Shown here piece by piece: positions 41,120 to 50,044 of a stretch of DNA of 64,000 nucleotides. Made by a program: the position numbers and the translations under genes. How positions within the stretch are numbered: the first letter of the stretch is position 1; each line of letters begins with the position of its first letter. The notes under the pieces were generated by a model that was not told where the DNA came from, did not search any database, and saw nothing but the letters and a program-made list of their open reading frames with translations. The DNA lies in assembly GCF_021602155.1 (NCBI RefSeq), contig NZ_BQHY01000010.1:62001-126000 (forward strand), written 5' to 3'. The DNA is from Pseudomonas parakoreensis. GTDB lineage: Bacteria; Pseudomonadota; Gammaproteobacteria; Pseudomonadales; Pseudomonadaceae.

Positions 41120-42052
41120 ATGATCCCTACCCCGCCGCGCCACGCATCACCTTTGGCGTTGAACATTGACTCGCGCATGAGCGTGCCGGGTGACTTCGCC
41201 ACGTCGATACCCGGCCTGTCGCTGTTTCGTCGCGATCAGCCGGCGCCACCGGTCGTGTGCATGATCGAGCCGAGCCTGATTCTGGTGGGCCGTGGGGAAA
41301 AGCGCTTGTGGGTCGGCGGTGAGGGTTACCGCTATGACCCATCGCGGTTTCTGGTCACTTCACTGGATCTGCCCGCCAATTCCGAAGTGATGCTCGCCAG
41401 CCCCGAACAGCCCTGTGTCGGGCTGGTGCTGAGACTGGATGTCGGCATGCTCGCCGAGATCCTCAGCAAAGGTGGCTTGCCTGCGAAGCGGCAGCCGTCG
41501 ATGAACGCGGGCGCTGGCATTGGCAGCATGTCGTGCGCGCTGGAAGGCGCGCTCGAACGCCTGCTGGCATTGCTCGACGAGCCTGAAGCGATCCCGGTAC
41601 TGGCGCCGCTGGTGCTGCGGGAAATCCACTATCGGCTGCTCCATACCGATCAAGGCGCGCGGCTGCGGCAGATCACGGCCGTCGATGGCCAGGGTTATCG
41701 CATTGCCAAAGCCATCGACTGGCTCAAGGTCAACTACAACGCGGCGCTGCGCATCGATGAGCTGGCGGCGCGGGTGCAGATGAGCGCGCCGACCTTTCAC
41801 CACCACTTCCGCCAGCTCACCGGCATGAGCCCGCTGCAGTACCAGAAATGGCTGCGATTGAACGAGGCGCGCCGGTTGATGTGGATGGAGCGTCTGGACG
41901 TTTCGCGAGCGGCGTTTGCGGTCGGCTATGAAAGTCCCTCGCAGTTCAGCCGCGAATACGCACGCCTGTATGGCACCGCACCCAGTCGTGACATCGCGCT
42001 GCTGCGTGGCGAACCCTTCGCCGCAGAAGCGCTGGGTAACGCGGCCAGTTGA
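41120..42052 (+). CDS. AraC-family regulator (AraC_N type)
   Basis: The start is ATG 41120 (MIPTPPRHASPLALNIDSRM), with AGGAG about 8 bases upstream. The product has 310 residues. The N-terminal AraC_N-type domain has TSIPGLSLFRRDQPAPPVVC, PSLILVGRGEKRLWVGGEGY and LPANSEVMLASPEQPCVGLV. The C-terminal DNA-binding domain has IDELAARVQMSAPTFHHHFR, MSPLQYQKWLRLNEARRLM and AFAVGYESPSQFSREYARLY. It lies between a divergent MFS gene and a codirectional molybdenum-hydroxylase operon and could control either; many relatives sit beside oxidoreductase genes. Confidence 0.9.
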   Translation: MIPTPPRHASPLALNIDSRMSVPGDFATSIPGLSLFRRDQPAPPVVCMIEPSLILVGRGEKRLWVGGEGYRYDPSRFLVTSLDLPANSEVMLASPEQPCVGLVLRLDVGMLAEILSKGGLPAKRQPSMNAGAGIGSMSCALEGALERLLALLDEPEAIPVLAPLVLREIHYRLLHTDQGARLRQITAVDGQGYRIAKAIDWLKVNYNAALRIDELAARVQMSAPTFHHHFRQLTGMSPLQYQKWLRLNEARRLMWMERLDVSRAAFAVGYESPSQFSREYARLYGTAPSRDIALLRGEPFAAEALGNAAS

Positions 42053-42139
42053 GCAAGAACACGCTTTACCGGTGAGGCGCCGCGCAGCGTTTCACCGCTT
42101 ATAAAAATGCACGTCAACCGATGATCGAGCGGGTGAACC

Positions 42140-42595
42140 ATGGAACTACGAATCAACCAGAAAACCTATCAGGTCGATGCCGACGCCGATACGCCCCTGC
42201 TGTGGGTGATCCGCGATGACCTGGGCATGACCGGCACCAAGTACGGCTGTGGATTGGCGCAGTGCGGCGCCTGCTCCGTGCTGGTGGACGGCAACGTGGT
42301 GCGCTCGTGCGTCACGCCGGTGGCCGGTGTGGTCGGTCGCGAGGTCACCACCATTGAGGCGATTGAGGCCGATGATGTCGGCAAACGGGTGGTCTCGACC
42401 TGGGTTGATCTGCAGGTCGCCCAGTGCGGCTACTGCCAGTCCGGCCAGGTAATGGCCGCCACGGCGCTGCTCAAGCAAAACCCCAAGCCGAGTGACGCGC
42501 AGATCGAGGCGGCGATGGTCAACCTGTGCCGCTGCGGCACGTACAACGCCATTCACGCCGCCGTGCATGAGCTGGCCGGCAAGGGAGACGCCTGA
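42140..42595 (+). CDS. 2Fe-2S subunit of a molybdenum hydroxylase (IorA-type)
   Basis: A 151-residue subunit with two [2Fe-2S] clusters. The plant-type site is in YGCGLAQCGACSVLVDG with a later Cys (VRSC); the second is CGYCQSGQ with CRCGTYNAIHAAV. The fold and size match the IorA/small subunits of isoquinoline-oxidoreductase-like aldehyde oxidases. It passes electrons from the molybdopterin subunit toward the cytochrome. Its stop overlaps the start of the large-subunit gene by one base, so they are translationally coupled. Confidence 0.92.
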   Translation: MELRINQKTYQVDADADTPLLWVIRDDLGMTGTKYGCGLAQCGACSVLVDGNVVRSCVTPVAGVVGREVTTIEAIEADDVGKRVVSTWVDLQVAQCGYCQSGQVMAATALLKQNPKPSDAQIEAAMVNLCRCGTYNAIHAAVHELAGKGDA

Positions 42596-44847
42596 TGAAC
42601 GTGCGTATCGATCCTGCACAGCAAGCCTCAGCACTGGCGCTGCACGAACCGATCAACGTGTCGCGCAGACGTTTCCTGGCCGGCACCGCCGTCGGCGCAC
42701 TGGTGCTCGGCTTCGGCCTGCCGCTGGGCACGACTCGGGTGCAAGCCGCAGTGGCGGCCGCGACTGCCGAGCGTGGCACGCAGGTGCCGGCGTTTCTGGA
42801 AATCCGCCCGGACAACCGCGTGCGCCTGCTCTGCCCGTTCATGGAAGGCGGACAAGGTACGTTCACCGCGATGGCGCAGATCGTCGGTGAAGAGCTGGAT
42901 GCCGACCCCGCGACCTTCCTGGTCGAAGCCGCGCCGCCCGGCGAAGCCTATGTGGTGATGGAAAACGGCATGCGCATCACCGGCGGCAGCATGTCAGTGC
43001 GCATGAGTTACCCGGTGATGCGCCGCCTCGGCGCCCTCGCCCGCGCCATGCTGCTGCAGGCCGGTGCGCAGAAACTTGGGGTGCCGGTCAGCGAGCTGAG
43101 CACCGAACCCGGCAAAGTCATGCACGCCAAATCGGGTCGCTCGCTGGCCTACGGCGAACTGGCCGAACACGCCATGGATCTGCCGGTGCCCGATCCGGCC
43201 TCGGTGCAACTGCGTGATCCGAGCCAGTTCCGCTGGATCGGCAAACCGGTGAAGCGCGTCGATGCCTACGACAAGTCCACCGGCAAGGCGCTGTACAGCA
43301 TCGATCTGAAAGTCGATGACATGCTCCACGCCGCCGTTCAACATGCGCCGCGTTTGGGCATGACCGTAGGCAACTTGCGCAACGAAGAGCAGGTCAAGGC
43401 GATGAAAGGCGTGCATTCCGTGCATCGTCTGCCGGGTGCCGTGGCCGTGGTCGCCGAGCGTTGGTGGCACGCCAAACGTGCGGTGGAAGCGATCCAGGTC
43501 GACTGGCAAGAGCCAACCGCCGACAGCAAAGTACGGCCGATGCCCGCAAACTTTTCCAGTGATGCCTGGCTCAAGCGCCTGGCTGACGACAAAGGCCCGG
43601 CCAGGGATGATGAAAATGAGGGCGACGTGGCTGCAGTTCTGGCCAGCGCCAAGACCCGGATTGACGCCACTTACCACAACCAGTACCTGAACCACGGCCA
43701 GTTGGAGCCGCCATCGGCGCTGGCCCGCTTCAATCCCGACGGTTCGCTGGAGGTCTGGTTGCCGAATCAGGCGCCGGACATGTTCCGTGCCGACATCGCC
43801 AAACGCACCGGACTCGACCCGTCGCGCATCACCTTGCATTCGCCATTGCTGGGCGGCTTCTTCGGTCGGCATTTCCTCTACGACGCCGCCAGCCCCTACC
43901 CGCAGGCGATCGAGTTATCCAAGGCGGTTGGCCGCCCGGTCAAACTGATCTGGAGCCGCGAGGAAGAGTTCCTGCGTGACGTGCTGCGTCCTGTAGCCGC
44001 GGTGAATTTCCGCGCCGCGCTGGACAACGACGGCTGGCCGCTGGCAATCGAAGCGATCAGCGCCACCGAAGGACCGACCGAGGCGCTGGCCGGCAAACAG
44101 GGTGAGAAGCTCGACCCGACGGCGCTTGAAGGCTTGTCGGGCAAGTCCTATGCAATCCCCAACAAGCGCATCGCACAGATCTACGCCAAAGGCCCGGCGA
44201 TGCTCGGTTACTGGCGTTCGGTGGGCAACTCGCTCAACGACTTCTTCTATGAGTCGTTCCTTGACGAACTGGCTGACAAGGGCGGCAAGGATCCGTTCGA
44301 ATTGCGCCTGCACCTGCTGCGCGACAACCAACGGCTGACCACGTTGCTGCACGCAGTGGGCGAGCTGTCGGGTGGCTGGAAGCGTGGGCCGTTTACCGCG
44401 GCGGACGGCAGCAAACGTGCGCGAGGCGTGGCGATGGCGTCGCCGTTCGGTACCCAGACGGCGGTGATCGCCGAGGTCTCCATCGAGCATGGTCAGGTCA
44501 AGGTGCACGACATCTGGCAGGCAATCGACCCCGGAAGCATCGTCAATCCGGCGATTGTCGAAGCGCAGGTCAACGGCGCGGTGGCGCTGGGCCTGTCGCA
44601 GACCCTGGTGGAGGAAGCCGTGTGGATTGATGGCAAACCGCGCGCGCGCAACTACGACCTGTATCCGATCCTGCCGCCTGCGCGGATGGCCCGGGTTCAC
44701 GTGCGTGTGGTCGAGAGCGGGGAAAAAATGGGCGGTATCGGCGAACCACCACTGCCCGCCGTCGCGCCCGCCGTCGCCAATGCCGTGGCAACGCTGACCG
44801 GGCAACGGGTGCGCAGCCTGCCCATGAGCCGCCACACCTTCACTTGA
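42595..44847 (+). CDS. molybdopterin-binding subunit of a molybdenum hydroxylase (IorB-type)
   Basis: A 750-residue subunit. A twin-arginine signal (NVSRRRFLAGTAVGALVLGF) predicts folded export to the periplasm with the IorA-type subunit. Moco-binding landmarks include MEGGQGTFTAMAQIVGEELD, GGFFGRHFLYDAASPYPQAI and the catalytic Glu in MGGIGEPPLPAVAPAVANAV. The periplasmic IorAB-type enzymes oxidise aldehydes or N-heterocycles, with water as oxygen donor and the cytochrome as acceptor. The substrate is unknown. It sits between the 2Fe-2S and cytochrome c genes. Confidence 0.92.
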   Translation: MNVRIDPAQQASALALHEPINVSRRRFLAGTAVGALVLGFGLPLGTTRVQAAVAAATAERGTQVPAFLEIRPDNRVRLLCPFMEGGQGTFTAMAQIVGEELDADPATFLVEAAPPGEAYVVMENGMRITGGSMSVRMSYPVMRRLGALARAMLLQAGAQKLGVPVSELSTEPGKVMHAKSGRSLAYGELAEHAMDLPVPDPASVQLRDPSQFRWIGKPVKRVDAYDKSTGKALYSIDLKVDDMLHAAVQHAPRLGMTVGNLRNEEQVKAMKGVHSVHRLPGAVAVVAERWWHAKRAVEAIQVDWQEPTADSKVRPMPANFSSDAWLKRLADDKGPARDDENEGDVAAVLASAKTRIDATYHNQYLNHGQLEPPSALARFNPDGSLEVWLPNQAPDMFRADIAKRTGLDPSRITLHSPLLGGFFGRHFLYDAASPYPQAIELSKAVGRPVKLIWSREEEFLRDVLRPVAAVNFRAALDNDGWPLAIEAISATEGPTEALAGKQGEKLDPTALEGLSGKSYAIPNKRIAQIYAKGPAMLGYWRSVGNSLNDFFYESFLDELADKGGKDPFELRLHLLRDNQRLTTLLHAVGELSGGWKRGPFTAADGSKRARGVAMASPFGTQTAVIAEVSIEHGQVKVHDIWQAIDPGSIVNPAIVEAQVNGAVALGLSQTLVEEAVWIDGKPRARNYDLYPILPPARMARVHVRVVESGEKMGGIGEPPLPAVAPAVANAVATLTGQRVRSLPMSRHTFT

Positions 44848-44864
44848 TCAGCGCCGGAGCGTCC

Positions 44865-46217
44865 ATGAACAACAGCCGATTCGCAAGAACCGCAGGCTGG
44901 CTGGCAGTGCCGTGCCTGGTCGCGGCAGGCCTGCTGGCCTGGTATGTCACCCGCGAGCCTGTCTCGCGCCTTGAAAACAACCACACCGCCGTGGCCGACA
45001 TCGACCCGGCGCTGGTCGCTCGTGGCGAATACGTCGCCCGGCTCAGCGATTGCGTGGCATGCCACAGCGTGCCGGGCGGTGCGCCGTTCGCTGGCGGCCT
45101 GGAAATGGCCACACCACTGGGCGCGATCCACGCGACCAACATCACCCCGGAGCCGGAAACCGGTATTGGTCGCTACAGCCTGGCGGACTTTGACCGTGCA
45201 GTACGCCACGGCGTGGCACCCGACAGCCGCCGTCTGTACCCGGCGATGCCCTACCCGTCCTACGCCAAGCTCAGTGACGACGACGTGCGAGCGCTGTACG
45301 CGTTTTTCATGAAAGGCGTGGCACCGGTCAAGCAGGCGAATATCCCGAGTGCGATTCCTTTCCCGTTGAACCTGCGCTGGCCGATTGCGTTGTGGAACGG
45401 TGTGTTTACCGAAACCGAGCCCTACGTGGCCAAACCGGCGCAGGATGCCGTGTGGAATCGCGGCGCTTATCTCGTGCAAGGCGCCGGGCACTGCGGCAGT
45501 TGCCACACGCCGCGCGGTCTGGCGTTCAACGAGAAGGCTCTGGATGAATCCGCCACGCCGTATCTCGCTGGCGCCTTGCTCGATGGCTGGTATGCGCCAA
45601 GTCTGCGTGATGATCACAACACCGGCCTGGGCCGTTGGAGCGAGCCGGAGATCGTGCAGTTCCTCAAGACCGGGCGCAACAAACACGCGGTGGTTTACGG
45701 CTCGATGACCGAGGCGTTCAACAACTCCACGCAGTTCATGAGCGATGACGATCTGACCGCGATCGCCCGCTATCTCAAGTCATTGCCGGGGGATCGTCAG
45801 CGCGACGGCCAGCCGTGGCAGTACCAAGCGGCTTCGGCGACGGAACGTCTGGACGCGCCCGGTGCTCATACCTACGTCACGCGCTGTGCTTCGTGCCACG
45901 GCCTCGACGGCAAGGGCCAGTCGGAATGGATGCCGCCGCTGGCTGGCGCCACCTCGGCACTGGCCAAGGAAAGTGCTTCGGCGATCAACATCACCCTCAA
46001 CGGTTCACAGCGGGTGGTGGCGGCCGGAGTGCCGGACGCCTATCGCATGCCGGCCTTCCGTGAGCAGTTGTCGGATCAAGAGATCGCCGAAGTGCTGACC
46101 TTCATGCGCAGCAGCTGGGGCAATCAGGGCGGTGCCGTTGAAGCGCAGGCCGTCAACAAGCTGCGTGAACGTACCGATCCGGCCAGCAGCAGCCCGATCA
46201 TCCTGCAAATGCGTTAG
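44865..46217 (+). CDS. tri-haem membrane-anchored cytochrome c subunit
   Basis: The start is ATG 44865, with GGAG upstream. The product has 450 residues. An N-terminal hydrophobic segment (AGWLAVPCLVAAGLLAWYV) anchors or exports it. Three haem c sites are present: CVACH (63-67), CGSCH (210-214) and CASCH (341-345), with Met ligands likely in the loops (MATPLGAIHATNITPEPETG, RLYPAMPYPSY). This is the alcohol/aldehyde-dehydrogenase cytochrome subunit architecture. It takes electrons from the molybdenum hydroxylase to the respiratory chain, via quinone or cytochrome oxidase. Confidence 0.92.
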   Translation: MNNSRFARTAGWLAVPCLVAAGLLAWYVTREPVSRLENNHTAVADIDPALVARGEYVARLSDCVACHSVPGGAPFAGGLEMATPLGAIHATNITPEPETGIGRYSLADFDRAVRHGVAPDSRRLYPAMPYPSYAKLSDDDVRALYAFFMKGVAPVKQANIPSAIPFPLNLRWPIALWNGVFTETEPYVAKPAQDAVWNRGAYLVQGAGHCGSCHTPRGLAFNEKALDESATPYLAGALLDGWYAPSLRDDHNTGLGRWSEPEIVQFLKTGRNKHAVVYGSMTEAFNNSTQFMSDDDLTAIARYLKSLPGDRQRDGQPWQYQAASATERLDAPGAHTYVTRCASCHGLDGKGQSEWMPPLAGATSALAKESASAINITLNGSQRVVAAGVPDAYRMPAFREQLSDQEIAEVLTFMRSSWGNQGGAVEAQAVNKLRERTDPASSSPIILQMR

Positions 46218-46228
46218 AGGAACGTTTG

Positions 46229-47233
46229 ATGGAAAGCATCGACTTGCTGGTCCTGCGCACCGCGCGGGACTGGCTCGCCACCGGCGAGCAGGTGTTGCTC
46301 GCCACGGTGGCGCGCACATGGGGCTCTTCGCCGCGCCCGACAGGGTCGATGATGGCTTTGCGTAACGACGGGCGCGTGGTGGGCAGCGTGTCCGGCGGCT
46401 GCATTGAGGACGATCTGATCCAGCGTTACACCACCGCGCAGGGCGGCAGCGGCCTCAAGGACAGTGCACCCGAGGTGGTGCGCTACGGCGTCAGCGCCGA
46501 CGAGGCGCATCGTTTCGGTTTGCCCTGTGGCGGCACGCTTGAGCTGATTCTTGAGTTCAATCCCTCATGGCAGGTGCTGGACCAACTGCTGCTGCAACTG
46601 GATGCCGGGCAACTGGTACGCCGCTGCCTGGCACTGGATGGCGGTCAGGTCACGCTGCAAACCACGGCCACCCCAGAGCAATTCAGTTTCGACGGCCAAC
46701 GGATGCTCAATACCCTCGGGCCGGGGTATCGCCTGCTGATGATCGGTGCCGGCGCACTGGCCGAGTATCTGGCGACCATGGCCCTGTTCAACGGCTTCAA
46801 GGTCGCGGTGTGCGACCCGCGTGCCGAATACATCGACACCTGGGCGGTGGACGGTGTGGAGCGGATCATTGGCATGCCGGACGACGTGGTACGCGACTTC
46901 GCGGTCGATCTGCGCACCTGCATCGTCGCCTTGAGTCATGATCCGCGACTCGACGACCTGGCATTGCTCGAAGCCCTGCACAGCCCGGCGTTTTACATCG
47001 GCGCCATCGGTTCGCGGCGCAACAGTCAGCTGCGCCGCGAACGGCTGATCGAGCATTTTGGTGAGACCCGGACATCACTCGAACGGCTGCACGGGCCAAT
47101 CGGCATTTACATTGGCAGCAAGACACCGGCGGAAATCGCCGTCAGCGTGATGGCCGAGATCCTGGCCGCGAAGAATGGCGCCAGCCTGCCGAAGGCGTTT
47201 TCGATTGCCAGCGCCAAGGCGCAGGAAGCCTGA
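46229..47233 (+). CDS. XdhC/CoxI-family Moco maturation protein
   Basis: The start is ATG 46229, with AGAGGA upstream; a TTG three bases earlier is less likely. The product has 334 residues. The N-terminal XdhC_CoxI domain has VARTWGSSPRPTGSMMALRN and GRVVGSVSGGCIEDDL, with the conserved Cys. The C-terminal Rossmann domain (LLMIGAGALAEYLATMALFN) ends with YIGAIGSRRNSQLRRERL. XdhC proteins bind Moco, aid its sulfuration and insert it into the hydroxylase. It closes the operon begun at 42140. Confidence 0.92.
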   Translation: MESIDLLVLRTARDWLATGEQVLLATVARTWGSSPRPTGSMMALRNDGRVVGSVSGGCIEDDLIQRYTTAQGGSGLKDSAPEVVRYGVSADEAHRFGLPCGGTLELILEFNPSWQVLDQLLLQLDAGQLVRRCLALDGGQVTLQTTATPEQFSFDGQRMLNTLGPGYRLLMIGAGALAEYLATMALFNGFKVAVCDPRAEYIDTWAVDGVERIIGMPDDVVRDFAVDLRTCIVALSHDPRLDDLALLEALHSPAFYIGAIGSRRNSQLRRERLIEHFGETRTSLERLHGPIGIYIGSKTPAEIAVSVMAEILAAKNGASLPKAFSIASAKAQEA

Positions 47234-47278
47234 CTGGCGGACACATACAGCGCCTGGGTGATGACACTGATACAACCG

Positions 47279-48232
47279 TCACCGTGAGGCGGCTGTTCGG
47301 GTGAACTGCTGTTCCGTCACCACACTGCCCCACTGGCTGCCCTGCTCTTCCATGGTCAGTTCGAACCCGGCCGCTTCGTACAGTCGGCGCGCGGCGTCGA
47401 GGCCTTTGAAGGTCCACAGCTGAATCGCGTCAAAGCCGTGCTGATCGCAAAACTCCACCGCCGCCCTCAGCAGTTGCCGGCCGACGCCACTGCCGCGGCA
47501 ACCGTCGTCGAGGATGAACCAGCGCAAATGCGCCTGATTGTTACCCAGATCCTGCCCGTCGATTGCGATGGAACCGACAATGCGCTCATCAAGCATCGCC
47601 ACCCAGATCTGGTTGCAGGGCTGATCGAGACGCCCGACAAACTCCGCCGTTTCACTGGCAACACGCCGTTCGAAAATCGCGCCGAAACCGGAATGCCGCG
47701 AATAATAATCCGCATGCATTTGCGCCACGCGGCCAATCAGCCCGGGGCGATAGCCGGCGCTGATGTGCAGGTTCGGCGTGAGTGGCCGGTCAGCGCCCAG
47801 ACGGATGCTTTTGAGCGCATGGGCGTAGGTTGCAAGGCCCTGCGCCACGCTCTGTTGTTGCGACGGATTGAGCGTGTTCAGTGCGTTGCTGACCTGCGCC
47901 CGGCCGTAGGCATGAATATCGTTGACGGTCTGCCGGCCCTGCGCAGTCAGCTGCAACAGCTTGACCCGGGCGTCCTCGGCGGCACGCTCCTCGATCTCCC
48001 CGGCCTTGATCAGTTTGCCGACCATGCGGCTGACACTGGATTTTTCCAGGCCAAGGCTTTGCGCCAGTTGTGCAGCGCTGACGCCGTCCCCGGCCTCGAT
48101 TTCCAGCAATGCGTGCACGCCGGAGGCTGAATAGTCGGTCGCCGCCAGGGTGGCGCGCAGGAAACCGAACTCACGCACCATCGTGCGCGACGCTGTACGG
48201 ATTTCTTCGATCAAGGCTGTAGGGATACTCAT
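47279..48232 (-). CDS. MarR-GNAT fusion protein
   Basis: A 317-residue two-domain protein. Residues about 1-145 form a MarR winged helix (TDYSASGVHALLEIEAGDGV, SLGLEKSSVSRMVGKLIKAG). Residues about 155-317 form a GNAT acetyltransferase, with the acetyl-CoA loop in DDGCRGSGVGRQLLRAAVEF and ARRLYEAAGFEL. Such fusions probably couple DNA binding to acetylation of a metabolite, acetyl-CoA acting as ligand; targets unknown. It is convergent with the XdhC operon, with 45 bases between the stops. Confidence 0.9.
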   Translation of the reverse strand: MSIPTALIEEIRTASRTMVREFGFLRATLAATDYSASGVHALLEIEAGDGVSAAQLAQSLGLEKSSVSRMVGKLIKAGEIEERAAEDARVKLLQLTAQGRQTVNDIHAYGRAQVSNALNTLNPSQQQSVAQGLATYAHALKSIRLGADRPLTPNLHISAGYRPGLIGRVAQMHADYYSRHSGFGAIFERRVASETAEFVGRLDQPCNQIWVAMLDERIVGSIAIDGQDLGNNQAHLRWFILDDGCRGSGVGRQLLRAAVEFCDQHGFDAIQLWTFKGLDAARRLYEAAGFELTMEEQGSQWGSVVTEQQFTRTAASR

Positions 48233-48354
48233 GACACATCACCACTGAAATTTAGTTGCACCATACAACCATATTCCCCTTTGCCGACGCAAGCAGCCGA
48301 CCACGCCGGGCAAGCGTCAGCGTGCCGACATCAAAACCGCAGCAAACGTCAGAC

Positions 48355-48391
48355 AAAAAAAGCCCCGCAACCGAATGAGGTGCGGGGCAAA
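48355..48391 (-). terminator. Rho-independent terminator for the minus-strand lipoprotein gene
   Basis: Read on the minus strand: TTGCCCCGCACC...TTGCGGGGCTTTTTTT. A GCCCCGC stem with a T-run of seven, about 60 bases after the stop at 48450. Confidence 0.85.
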
Positions 48392-48449
48392 GTATTGGTT
48401 GGTTGCGGCCAACCAAAGGAGCTCGGTCAGAACAGTGTGCGCGGCCGGG

Positions 48450-48791
48450 TCAGATGCAATCCTGGGCAGCGCGTTCAAAACTGGAAGGCAGGAAATTGGA
48501 GGCCAGCAAGTGGCGCTCGTAGATGAACACCTTGCCGCCGTTGCCGGCCTTGTAGGCTTCCAGCACGTTGTCCGCCGAGACCTTGCTTGGCACCACGATC
48601 CGGTAGCTGCGCTGGGTCTGCGAGACGGTCGGGTTCAGCGCACTGCTCTGCAGCTTGGGCACCACGCAATCGGCGTATTGCGCCGGGGTCTTGCGGGTCT
48701 GCAAGGTCAGCGTCGGGTCGTTTGGTGCGGAGGCGCAACCGGCGAGCAGCAAGGAGGCAACAGCCAGGGTCGGGGCAAAAAAAGTACGCAT
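48450..48791 (-). CDS. small lipoprotein, unknown function
   Basis: The start is ATG 48791 (MRTFFAPTLAVASLLLAGC), with AGGA 8 bases upstream. The product has 113 residues. The lipobox LLAGC is followed by ASAPNDPTLTLQTRKTPAQY, a Cys in ADCVVPKLQ and a final Cys in AAQDCI that may pair. No family recognised. The upstream gene on the same strand (48878) encodes another exported protein and ends 86 bases away, so one transcript is plausible. Confidence 0.75.
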   Translation of the reverse strand: MRTFFAPTLAVASLLLAGCASAPNDPTLTLQTRKTPAQYADCVVPKLQSSALNPTVSQTQRSYRIVVPSKVSADNVLEAYKAGNGGKVFIYERHLLASNFLPSSFERAAQDCI

Positions 48792-48877
48792 CGGTGTAAT
48801 CCTGAAAATAAAAGTCCGGTTCATCCGGCAGCGGTTCAGCGTCACGGCGCCGCCGCTGCCCTTTTGGTTTTAAGTGT

Positions 48878-49522
48878 TCAGCTGGAAGCCACCAGCGCCT
48901 TGAGCGAGGCATCGAACTGCTTCAAGGCATTGAGTTGCAGATCACGTTGTTGCTGGATCTGTGCGGCAATCTCCTGCGCCGCTTTGTCGTGTACCCAGAC
49001 CGACGGAATCTGTTTCTCCACCGAGCCCTCGGCCTTGCCGATGTATTGCAGGTCGGCATCGTAGAAACGCGCGATGAAATGCGCCTCGTACAGGCTGTTT
49101 TGCTGGGTCAGCAAGCGGTTGAAGGTGTCGAGTTTCACCACAATGTCCGGGTGTGCCTGAATCAGCGCATCAAGGCTGTCGTAAACCGTCACCGACGAAA
49201 AATGACGCTGCAGCGAGCTGAGCAACCAATCGATGGCCAGTTCCGGGTCGGAACTGCTGACAAAGGCTGCACGAATTCGCGAATCCAGCGCATCCTTGGC
49301 GCCGTGCAACGCCATGTCGTGGTAGCGCGACAGGTATTGCAGGTTTTCCCGGGTGTTTTCGCTGTACAGCACACCCACGGTCTGTGAATGTTGCAATGTC
49401 GCGCTGCTGCCGGCGATTGGCTGAAGATGACACGCACAGGCGTCGTCAGCGTAAGACGGTGCCGTGGCTACCATGCCGCTCATCAGCAGAGCGGTCAGTG
49501 CCAGTCGGGTCAGTGTCTTCAT
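48878..49522 (-). CDS. periplasmic protein, unknown function
   Basis: The start is ATG 49522 (MKTLTRLALTALLMSGMVAT), with AAGGAAA about 8 bases upstream. The product has 214 residues. The signal peptide ends near SYA-DD. After cleavage come DACACHLQP (two cysteines), TVGVLYSENTRENLQYLSRY and DIVVKLDTFNRLLTQQNSLY. The end is helical and Gln-rich (AAQIQQQRDLQLNALKQF). I do not recognise the family. With the lipoprotein at 48450 it forms a small envelope pair. Confidence 0.7.
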   Translation of the reverse strand: MKTLTRLALTALLMSGMVATAPSYADDACACHLQPIAGSSATLQHSQTVGVLYSENTRENLQYLSRYHDMALHGAKDALDSRIRAAFVSSSDPELAIDWLLSSLQRHFSSVTVYDSLDALIQAHPDIVVKLDTFNRLLTQQNSLYEAHFIARFYDADLQYIGKAEGSVEKQIPSVWVHDKAAQEIAAQIQQQRDLQLNALKQFDASLKALVASS

Positions 49523-49692
49523 CGCGCAATTTCCTTGAGCTGCGTTTTCAATGAAGGCAATTTTCCGCCTATTGCTTGCAAAGCTGAACTTGCGTTTCGT
49601 GATGGTCACTATTACTTCTAGCGATAGTTACCGACGATAACGTTTGATCCATGCTCATCTCTAATGACTAAAACAACAGTGAGGACGCCGCT

Positions 49693-49941
49693 TTGAGAAC
49701 CTTTGACCTGATCCGCGACGCGGTTTTGCCCGACTTTCGCGAGCGGGTGGCGGAATACCTGGTGCAGTACGAAAACGTGTTGCTGGACAAGGACATCACC
49801 GATGTGCAGCTCAAACGCGATACGGCCAATCAGTTGCGTGGCTATCTGCGCGGGCTGAACACCACGCGGGTGCTGGGCATGGCTTATTGGGAAGAACTGG
49901 ATCGGCGGATCGTCGACACCTGGCTCGCGCCACAGTCATGA
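49693..49941 (+). CDS. small conserved hypothetical protein
   Basis: An 82-residue charged, helical protein. A TTG start is chosen because GAGGA (49681-49685) lies 7 bases upstream and no ATG fits. It contains FDLIRDAVLPDFRERVAEYL and ends LGMAYWEELDRRIVDTWLAP. No family, signal or membrane segment is recognised. Monocistronic. Confidence 0.55.
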   Translation: MRTFDLIRDAVLPDFRERVAEYLVQYENVLLDKDITDVQLKRDTANQLRGYLRGLNTTRVLGMAYWEELDRRIVDTWLAPQS

Positions 49942-50044
49942 CGGCGAACGCCCGGCCATGACATCAGCGTGCGGAGCCTGCCAAAACGGCCCCGAACGCT
50001 TACAATCGCCGGCCCTACCGACCTTCTGACAGGCTCCCCCGGAA

